DNA of 8,219 nucleotides from the NCBI GenBank assembly GCA_021832495.1, contig JAKBKR010000076.1, positions 1 to 8,219 on the forward strand. The letters run 5' to 3'. How positions within the stretch are numbered: position 1 is the first letter of the stretch; the number at the start of each line of letters is the position of its first letter. The notes beneath the pieces are model-generated. The model saw only the letters and a list, made by a program, of their open reading frames with translations. It was not told the origin of the DNA and searched no databases. Positions 1 through 7,000 of this stretch are shown here, one piece after another. The DNA comes from a bacterium (GTDB lineage: Archaea > Thermoplasmatota > Thermoplasmata > Lutacidiplasmatales > UBA184). The position numbers and the translations under genes were made by a program.

Positions 1-129
1 ATAGGGACTGGACCGCAGTCCAACGAATCGTAGGGTTGCCTGGGATACAGGCCACCCCCAGTCCCGAGGAGAAGACCTGAGCCCTGCTCAGAAAGGTGGG
101 GTTTCCGTACGACCAGAACCCATGGCTAC
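1..129 (-). ncRNA. Candidate structured RNA, copy 1 (runs off the left edge)
   Basis: Read on the minus strand, a head that closely matches the one at the right edge (129-91) is followed by three stem-loops. These are CUGAG/CUCAG (91-87 with 81-77, 5-nt loop), GGGU-G-GCCUG/CAGGC-A-ACCC (57-48 with 42-33, one mismatch, 5-nt loop) and GGACUG/CAGUCC (21-16 with 10-5, 5-nt loop). An alternative long-range pairing joins 4-11 with 58-65 over 8 bp. The same order, a conserved head then three hairpins, occurs in copy 2, which supports an RNA function. Unlike copy 2, no TATA box sits about 24 bp upstream of the head, so this copy may be expressed from elsewhere, processed from the operon transcript, or be a relic. 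It matches no family I can name; RNase P, SRP RNA and tRNA signatures are absent. Confidence 0.3.
91..129 (-). repeat. Conserved head repeat, copy 1
   Basis: This 39-nt segment aligns to 8151-8190 with 32 of 40 columns identical and one single-base gap. The best conserved parts on the plus strand are GAAAGG(G)TGGG, TTTCCG, CGA and the uninterrupted CCATGGCTAC (120-129). On the minus strand it would encode an 11-residue peptide starting at the ATG at 123-121 and ending in Glu-Thr-Pro-Pro-Phe-stop. Copy 2 encodes a similar Met...Arg-x-Glu-x-Pro-Pro-Phe start but stays open because of the one extra base. Both copies lie in the same orientation, outside the operon, and are therefore direct repeats about 8.06 kb apart. 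Confidence 0.7.
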
Positions 130-140
130 CCGGAGGCAAC

Positions 141-172
141 GGTTCTTGAGGGGCAACAATCGCTCAAAAACC
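141..172 (-). other. Ten-base-pair hairpin, better paired on the minus strand
   Basis: On the minus strand GGUUUUUGAG (172-163) pairs with CUCAAGAACC (150-141) over ten consecutive pairs, including one U-G wobble, around a 12-nt loop. On the plus strand the same position is a C-A mismatch, so the structure favours a minus-strand transcript. It lies 17 nt or more upstream of the copy 1 head and includes the only T5 run of the region. It could be a processing or termination structure for the operon, or part of the candidate RNA that follows. Confidence 0.4.
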
Positions 173-234
173 TCCGGACGTCCGCGAATTTCAACCGGCC
201 AGGGTCATTCCCCGAATCCCCCCTCCAGGAGGCA

Positions 235-298
235 CCCTATCGATCATAAGGCTCAGGGTTTCCGCCGCCGGGAAGGGGTGGGTTCCGATCGATGAGGG
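235..298. other. Long inverted repeat just after the operon
   Basis: CCCTATCGAT (235-244) can pair with ATCGATGAGGG (288-298) with one bulged A. The remaining pair T238-G294 is a wobble on the plus strand and a mismatch on the minus strand. A smaller stem, TTTCC (259-263 region) with GGGAA (270-274), can form inside. The inverted repeat starts about 40 nt past the last stop codon of the operon and could serve as its 3' boundary, but no U-tract follows it. The loop also holds a degenerate third copy of the GGTGGGTTCCG motif (272-292). Confidence 0.35.
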
Positions 299-338
299 TA
301 AATGCAGGTTGCACCGCAGACAAGGGATGCTGGCTGGG

Positions 339-545
339 TCACGACCTCCCGACGTGGTGGTATCCATACCTCGCTACGAACCCCCCCAGGAAGAGGACCG
401 CCCCCAGAACCGTCACGACGTCCTCACGATAGAAGAGTCCGTAGGCTACAGCTCCAGCTCCAAACAACCACGCAAACCACATGCCGGAAAGGAACACACG
501 TCTGGCAGACTGTTCGTCCTGTGTAAGCCCAGAAACAGTCGTCAA
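339..545 (-). CDS. Small protein with two membrane helices, TTG start
   Basis: This gene encodes 68 residues. The sequence shows a polar N-terminus (residues 1-16), a first hydrophobic helix (about 18-38, rich in Gly, Ala, Trp and Phe), a short charged turn Tyr-Arg-Glu-Asp, a second helix (about 43-60) and a short basic tail ending His-His-Val-Gly-Arg-Ser. The hairpin topology puts both ends on the same side. The TTG at 545-543 was chosen because it overlaps the preceding stop as TTGA and has GGGAG at 559-555, 9 nt upstream. The only ATG in frame (641) would overlap the previous gene by 100 nt, and its extra residues look like shadow sequence. I do not recognise the family. Its place as third gene of a coupled operon suggests a small membrane partner of the two upstream products. 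No catalytic motif is visible. Confidence is good that it is a gene, low on role. Confidence 0.65.
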   Translation of the reverse strand: MTTVSGLTQDEQSARRVFLSGMWFAWLFGAGAVAYGLFYREDVVTVLGAVLFLGGFVARYGYHHVGRS

Positions 546-1081
546 CGACGCTGGCTCCCGTGAATGAAAGTTAGTACCTGTGATGAAAGGCCGGACTTCA
601 GAGTTTCCGGGCACAACGGATTGGATATGATCGCACGCCATTGATTCAATGAGAACCGTTCATGGTCCGGGCCATATTTCCTCCTTGGCACTACTCGAAC
701 CCCCACTCGCTTGTAGGCGATGTTTGGTAAGGGGTGCAGTAGTTCTCTCCATTCATACGCTCTTGACTCCAGCAAGGACTTGCAGAAGATTCCAGATTCT
801 GTGACGGTGACCCTGTACTGGTCGTAGCCTCCTGTGAACAGGAAAAAACCGGTAGCCAGTGATGCAAACCCCACAAAGATTACTAATGCAACCTCAAGGT
901 CAAGTGCGGGATTGGGAGTTAGTGCGCCGTCAGGAGCCAATGCAACCACCACAGTGAGGAGGGCAAAAAGCATCAAGATGGTCACAATTACCAAGGCTCT
1001 CCGTAAGATTCCCATCTTGTCATCGACAACAATTGGGCCAGTGCTTTCTGGAGAGGGGAAACCCACGTTTGACTCGCTCAT
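542..1081 (-). CDS. Membrane protein with two helices and a PH-like (bPH) cytoplasmic domain
   Basis: The product has 179 residues. After a polar N-terminus (1-22) come two hydrophobic helices, about residues 28-49 and 63-83, separated by a Pro/Asp-rich loop. From about 86 to 120 there is a beta-strand-rich segment (Tyr-Arg-Val-Thr-Val-Thr-Glu-Ser-Gly-Ile, then Tyr-Glu-Trp-Arg-Glu-Leu) with the layout of bacterial PH-like domains that follow a helical hairpin. A C-terminal amphipathic region includes Ser-Leu-Asn-Gln-Trp-Arg-Ala-Ile-Ile-Ser-Asn-Pro. Such proteins are widespread, usually of unknown role, and anchored with the PH-like part in the cytoplasm. The ATG at 1081-1079 lies 5 nt after the stop of the giant gene, with a weak GGCGG ribosome-binding site 9 nt upstream. 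The gene is co-transcribed with its neighbours. It is lower in GC (about 45% in a sampled 60 bases) than the PKD part of the giant gene. The domain assignment is by pattern and needs a profile search. Confidence 0.8.
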   Translation of the reverse strand: MSESNVGFPSPESTGPIVVDDKMGILRRALVIVTILMLFALLTVVVALAPDGALTPNPALDLEVALVIFVGFASLATGFFLFTGGYDQYRVTVTESGIFCKSLLESRAYEWRELLHPLPNIAYKRVGVRVVPRRKYGPDHERFSLNQWRAIISNPLCPETLKSGLSSQVLTFIHGSQRR

Positions 1082-1086
1082 GTGTT

Positions 1087-4000
1087 TCAGCCGCCGCAGG
1101 TCTTCGTTACTTGGCCTAGTTTGTACGCAGCTGTGATCATGCCGAAGGCCGAAAGACCGGCTCCTACTAGGGCGATGACATCGATTGCTTCATTGCCCCC
1201 CTTCAAAGCGCCATACAAAGAAAGGAATTCTCCAATCATTGAAAGGAGGAACGTTATCACGAGTGTCGTGTTTAGTGCACCATAGTTGGTGCTACTCGCG
1301 GCATTGCAGGTGGCTGGGGCTGTTGCTGCAATCGTCAACGCCAAAATGGCTCCAGCAAGAGCAAATAGCCCGAGCGTGAATCCCAAGGCAACATCCATAG
1401 TGACTCCTCCACTAGCGGAGTCTCTCAATGCGATTCCAAGGCCGACAGCGAACCCGGTCCCCCCGGCGATTACAGAGAGATAGTCCCAAAGGTCGGCCGG
1501 GTCGCTGATGTCGGTACTGACCGCAGGCGACTCTGTCACGTTGAATAGTTCCTCCGACAGGTAGTCTGCGGACGAGAACCCGAAAGTGGCAATCGAAGAG
1601 ATCACGCCGATGATCGACTTCATCGTACTAGTGAAACTGCTGTTGGGAGATACCGCCGAGGCCAGTGCGGAGAATGCGTTCTCGATGAGGGTAGTGACGG
1701 TGTTCTGGATGATACTCACCGCGTTGATGAGCGTCAGGAAGTACGATGGTATCTCGTTGAGAACGGACTCAACGTCATTTCCTATTGGCCCAAAGAGATT
1801 CAAGTCTGAGAAGACAGAGCCCATGTGATCAGTAGCGTTCGAAAGGGTGCCAGTGCCCTGGAATGCTCTAGTGGCCGCATCTGATACCGCATAGGCATCT
1901 GCTACCGCTCCAGCGAAAATTGCAGCGAAGGCGTTGATTAGAGGTGTCAATGCCAACGTGATGAGGTGGATGAGCTGCTGTATCGCCCAGGCGAGGGCCG
2001 CGCCGATGAGTTTGGCCGCCCAACTGATCGCCGACATGAAGGCGGCACCCGCCACGCTCAGGACACCGAGGAGTCCCATCCCCGCCTTTGCCAGCAGCGA
2101 TGGGACGCTCGCCACCATGTTCCCGAAGGCGACGAAACCACCGGCGATGGCGTTAAGACCGTTGACGAAGACACAGTCCCAGGAACAGGAGGGCGGGGGA
2201 ACGATCTTAGGCGGCGTTCCCATCGGACTGTTGTAACCGGCGGGAGGACTGAACGGGGCGAGCAGGTTCCCTCCTCCCGACAGCCCGAGCAGATCCACCT
2301 GAGTGCTGTTCAGGACGAGGAACTCCCCGCTCGTGAGCGGGAGCTGCTTCCCTGTGGCGTTCAGAGGCAACAGGGCCTGCAGAAGGCTCACGGCACACTG
2401 GGGGCTCGAGGTGAGATCAGCGCTGAGTGTGCCGGCAATCCCACCCGGACTGTTGCCGCTCCCGTTGACGGCCGTGATCGTCGCCTGGGAGAGCGGTCCG
2501 CAGACGCCTCCCAGTGTGGACAGGCTCTGCGGATTGTTCTGGATCATCCCGCCCGCGGTGGAGTTCAGCAGAGAGGACTCACTCTCTAGGAAGGTCACGC
2601 TGCCGGCAGGCAGGGTCTTGCCTGTCGTTCCGATGGAGACAGGGGAGGGCCCGAGGTTCAGATTGACCGAATAGAAGTCCTGCTGGCCGACATAGCGGTA
2701 ACCGTAGCCGGGGATGTTCACGACATCACCAGTCTTGTTCACCAGGACCAGAGGGAGACGCTGGAGCGGCTCCACGGCCACGCAGGCGGTGATGTGGAAC
2801 GAGGAAGGGAGACAGACCCACTTGCCGATGGAGGTAAAGTTGAACGGCCCGGCGAGGGAAACGGAGGCATCCGGGGGGACCGGGTTCTGGGTGTCGTTCA
2901 TCCAAAGATCGAAATTGATCTGGTAGCTGGTCTGGTAGTTGGGCACGGGAAGGAAGTAGCGATCGTTGTAGGTGAAGTTGAGGAGGACGCTGTTCCCGCC
3001 CGGACAGTTCCCCTGGGAAACCCCGGCGACGGCAGGGGTGTAGATCGTGGGGGAACCCTCGCCCGAGGGCACGCCGAGGTTCACCGATGCGATGTCGTTG
3101 TAGGGAATGTAGAAATTGGATCCCAACGAGGAGATGATGGGGTCACAGATCGGATCGGTGGCGTTCGTGATATTCACCTCCAGGCCAAGCGGGGCCACCG
3201 GGTCAGTCGCGATGCCGTCCGCCACACCGTCTCCGGCAGTACTGATGGCCGTGGGGTTGAGGGGCCCGGGGTAGCCGCTCGCAATGCGGTCGGGCGGATA
3301 GGATACCCCAGAGAGGTCAGGTACCATGCTTCCATTATCGTTGTAGCTCGCTGCGGTGAAACCGTAGTCGGCGGCGCCGAGTGCCTTCATCCCGTTGGTC
3401 AGTGTGTCTCCAGCGGCATACGCGTTCCAGGGGGAGATCCCGAAGTCCGCATCCCCTAGGTAGGTCGCGGTGGCGGTGAACATGGAGGAGGCCCACCCGC
3501 TGCATACCGAGTTGCTGTTGGACTTGGTCAGGGAGGTGTTCGTTCCAGGGACGTAGGGCACGCCTTGTTCCACGCTGAGCTTCCAGTAGGCCTCGGTGTA
3601 CGGCCAGAAATAGATCGTCCGCACGGTGAAGGTGCTCGGGTCGAAGACCCGATAGAACGAGGAGGATATCGGGGCGGAGCAGTTCAGGATGGGGGTGGTG
3701 AGGGTATGGCCCTGGAGCATCCCCTGACGGGTGGGGTCGGCGTGGCCCGGGTCACCGTAGTAGGAGAGGGTCAGGGTGGCCGAGGGGATGGTCCCCGTGC
3801 TCCCTGAGTTGTCGATGACCTCCACGTACCAAGTGCCCTGTCCTTGGAAGTCCGAGATGCCAAGGGAACCGATGTACGACGGCCCCCAAGTTCCCTTGGT
3901 GGGGCTGGCGTTCAGGAGGGGGAAGGTGTAGACCCCCGCCCCGAAGGAGCCAAGGGAGATGGATCGGCTCGTTCCCGTGAGGAGCTGAAGGCCGACGGTG

Positions 4001-7000
4001 CCGGTGCTGTTCACTTGGACGGTCAGGGTACTCGAGTTGAAAGACAGTGCCGGCCCGTAGTATTCCACGCCGGGGATGGTCACCAGGGCGGGATTGCCGG
4101 TGCCATTGCTCGGCCCGAAGTATACGTTCTGGGTGGCTGAGAAGCTGCTTGAGAAGAAGTGTGCACCATCTGGAATGCCGTCCCCGGCGGTGTTCGCATC
4201 GAGCGGGTTGGAGTAGAGGCCCGTCACGGCACCGGTGATCTCCTGGATGTTGGTCAGCCCATCGCTGTCGTCATCTCCGGTGAAGCTCCCGATCCCCGGC
4301 ACGAGCATGCAGTCCTTCCCTACGTAGTCGGTGCATCCCCATCCCGCCCGGGCCGAGGAGTTGTCCCACGTCGAGACAAGGAAGGGGTTGGTGTGGGTGA
4401 CCATGAGTTCGTAGGCGTCGGGGAGACCGTCCTCATCTGAGTCGGGAAGATCGAGAACGGACGCGGTGAACGAGGCGGACTTCGCCCCGAGCGTGCCCCA
4501 GTAGGAACTGGATACCGTCACATTCATTGTCATGGGACCGGTGGAGTTGTAGGTGTGTGTCGCCGCTGGGTAGTTGCCTCCTGGGGACAGGGGACCGCTT
4601 GTCCTCCCGTCCCCCCAAGCCCAGGTGAAGGTCCAAGGTATCCCGTGGCCTCCGTTGGCGTTTGCGTCCGCGTACGTGCCCTCCACGGTGGTGGTGAAAC
4701 TCAAGGGCGCAACCGCACCGTAGATCTCGGTGTTGGCATATGGGAGGGAGAGGCTCGGGGCTCCGTCTCTCACCGTGATTGTGGCGTAGGCTATCAGGAT
4801 GCCCATGTTGGGGCCGGTGAACGTGACCGTGATGTTGTACTGTCCAGGGTAGAGGAAGGTGTGGACGGGGTCGAGCCCGTAGCTCGTGTTGTAGGCCTGG
4901 TTGTTCGCCCCCCACCGCCAAGTCACATTGACCAAGGGGACACCGGCGAATGACGAGTTGACGGGAATCACCGAGTTGAAGGTCTGCGAGACGTCGGCGG
5001 TAGCGTTGACGCTTGGGACGTAGGGATAGGGCGGGACAATCGGCGCCAGGGCGACGTTGATGTTCCTGGTCACCGAGGATGTCTGACCTTCGGGATTCTG
5101 GACGAGCAGGGTCACCGTGTAGGCGGAGGCCATCTGGTAGGTGGTGCTCACTAACATGCCCGTGGACCCAACTCCCCCGGCCACTGCACCATTCCCAAAG
5201 AGCCACCCGAAGTTGAGACCGCCTGTCCCGCCGGCGGAGTTCCGCGAGAAGGCCCCACTGAAGTCCACCGGGTTGTTCACGTAGGGATGCGGCGTTTCCA
5301 TCGTGATGTTGGCAAGGGGTGGCGCGGCCAGAACGTTCACGAACGACCAGTTTACCGACGTCTGCCCGCCCGGGCTCTTGGCATACACCACCACGGCGTA
5401 TTTCGACCCAAACTGGAAGATGTGGCTCACCGTGGTCAATCCGATGCCCGATGCGGCGATCCCATCGCCGAACTGCCATGTCACGTTCGCGGAACCGGTT
5501 GCATTGTCTTGTGAGGTGATGTTCGCAGACAAGGTCGTGGACAGGTAGGCGGCCGTGGCACTGGTGACGTTGAGGGATATCAATGGAGCCGTGTCGCTGA
5601 CCATGAGCTCGTTCGCATTGAAGATCGTGGCCGATTCGCTTCCGCACAGGCCCCAGTGGTCGCAGGCCTTGACGGTGAAGGTGTAGTTCTGGCCGTAGTT
5701 GTAGGCCGCTTCGAAGTTCCAGGTATCCATGGTGGGTTCGGGCGTGGCAGGGGCGGAGGTGTTGGAGTGGCCGACCGTTCCATCTCCCCAATACCAAGTC
5801 TCAGTGAGGTGTGTCTGCGCGGGTGAGAAGAACTCAACACTTCCGAAGATCGGCTCTCCCACGGCCTGTTCGTTCACAGAGATGGGGACCGAGTTCTCTC
5901 GGGATGTGTTGGAATTGGAGAACCACACCGACACGGTGTCGGAGGAGTAATCGGACTCGGTGGCATCGTAGTTGTCGATCGCCGTGTTGTCATCGGCCCA
6001 GCTGAAGCTAACATCCACGTACGTCCCTCCAGAGTGCCCGTATGGGGTATAGTTCAGGACGATTTGCCAGTCGTTGGACATCTGGAACAAGAGGGGCTTG
6101 AAGGTGACGGTATTGTAGTCCACCCAGTAGGACATGTTGTACCAGCCTGCGTTCTTGCCGTCCTCCAGAAGAGTGAAATTGAGGTAGTCGTAGTAGTAGG
6201 GATCTTCGACCGTGAGCGTGATGCTAGCGTTGGTGTAGAAGGAGGTGAGGCCGACGGTAGGCGCAACATCATGGAAGTTGATGTACGATGTTGCCGTCAC
6301 AGGGGTCCTGCTGCAGCAGGGCAGCGCCGTCGTGTTGGCCGTGGCGGTGAGGGACAGGGTCTGGTTGACTGGCGTGAACGTGGAGAGCCTTCCCACGTCC
6401 CCGTAGGTGGTCCCCAGGGTCCCCGCGCTCCACGTGTAGTTGTAGAACGGGGAGTCGGTCGCGTTCAGCGCGGCGGAGGCGTTGAGGAGGGCTACTTGCC
6501 CCACGGGGAGGTTGTAGTGGGGGACTGCGGAAGAGTTTGGCGAGGTGAGGGCCTGGACATGGATGGTTACGGGCTGGCTGGAGCGGGTCATCGCCCCTTC
6601 CTCGTCTATGACACTGACTGAGACGTCGTAGGTGCCGGCACAGGGATAAACATGGCTGATGGTCGTGTCGACCCCGCTCTCTCGGACCACTTGGGCGGGG
6701 TTACCCTCCGCTGAATGGATCACTTGGACCGGTGCCTGACAGGATGGGGGAAGGAATGAGAAGGATGAGGTGGGGTGAGGGGTGGAGAATGCGGTGGTGC
6801 CGTCGCCGAAATTCCACTCGAAGGTCAGGTTGAAGCGGTCTCGTGGGTTGAGATCGCTGGCGTAGGTGCAGAGGAAGACTGGCATGCCGACCTTGACATG
6901 AGTGGCGGACCGGTTGCCCAGGATCGGGCTCGTGAATGGGGAATAGGGGACGTACGCCGTAGGTGACGGGCCATGGAGCGACCCGGACTGTTCGGTGACG

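Larger units (their letters stand above)
1..338. other. Gene-free stretch dense in inverted repeats, downstream of the operon
   Basis: No ORF here looks like a gene; the short plus-strand frames that enter it are antisense or low-quality. What it does hold is a series of potential hairpins, listed separately: 5-21, 33-57, 77-91, 141-172 and 235-298. It also has a perfect 10-bp palindrome CGGACGTCCG at 175-184 and a copy of a sequence found again at the right edge of the window. The 7-bp arms CCGGAGG (130-136) and CCTCCGG (171-177) could enclose the 141-172 hairpin in an alternative fold. The stretch is the 3' flank of the minus-strand operon and probably also contains the start of another minus-strand transcript that leaves the window. 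No clear poly-T terminator follows the operon; the longest minus-strand T run is five, at 170-166. Confidence 0.6.

Noticed and set aside
1..300. RNase P RNA, SRP RNA, 5S rRNA or tRNA in the hairpin-rich left flank
   Set aside because: None of the invariant motifs of these RNAs could be found on either strand, and no cloverleaf with a TTCGA-type arm is present.
339..641. Longer 100-residue version of the small membrane protein from ATG 641
   Set aside because: Would overlap the preceding gene by 100 nt; the extra residues lack the character of the rest, and the TTG at 545 has a better-placed ribosome-binding site.
1159..1600. Possible protease function suggested by the P-domain-like segment
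   Set aside because: The P-domain-like segment lies in the giant protein at residues 1280-1391, but no subtilisin-type Asp/His/Ser motifs or other catalytic signature were seen anywhere in the chain, so only a structural role is supportable.
2794..3459. 221-codon plus-strand open frame
   Set aside because: Antisense to the giant gene, Gly/Val/Arg-rich low-complexity product typical of complementary frames in GC-rich DNA, with no start signal or domain.
4433..5797. 454-codon open frame on the minus strand overlapping the giant gene
   Set aside because: It is an out-of-frame shadow: Arg, His and Pro-rich composition without domains, wholly inside the well-supported PKD frame.
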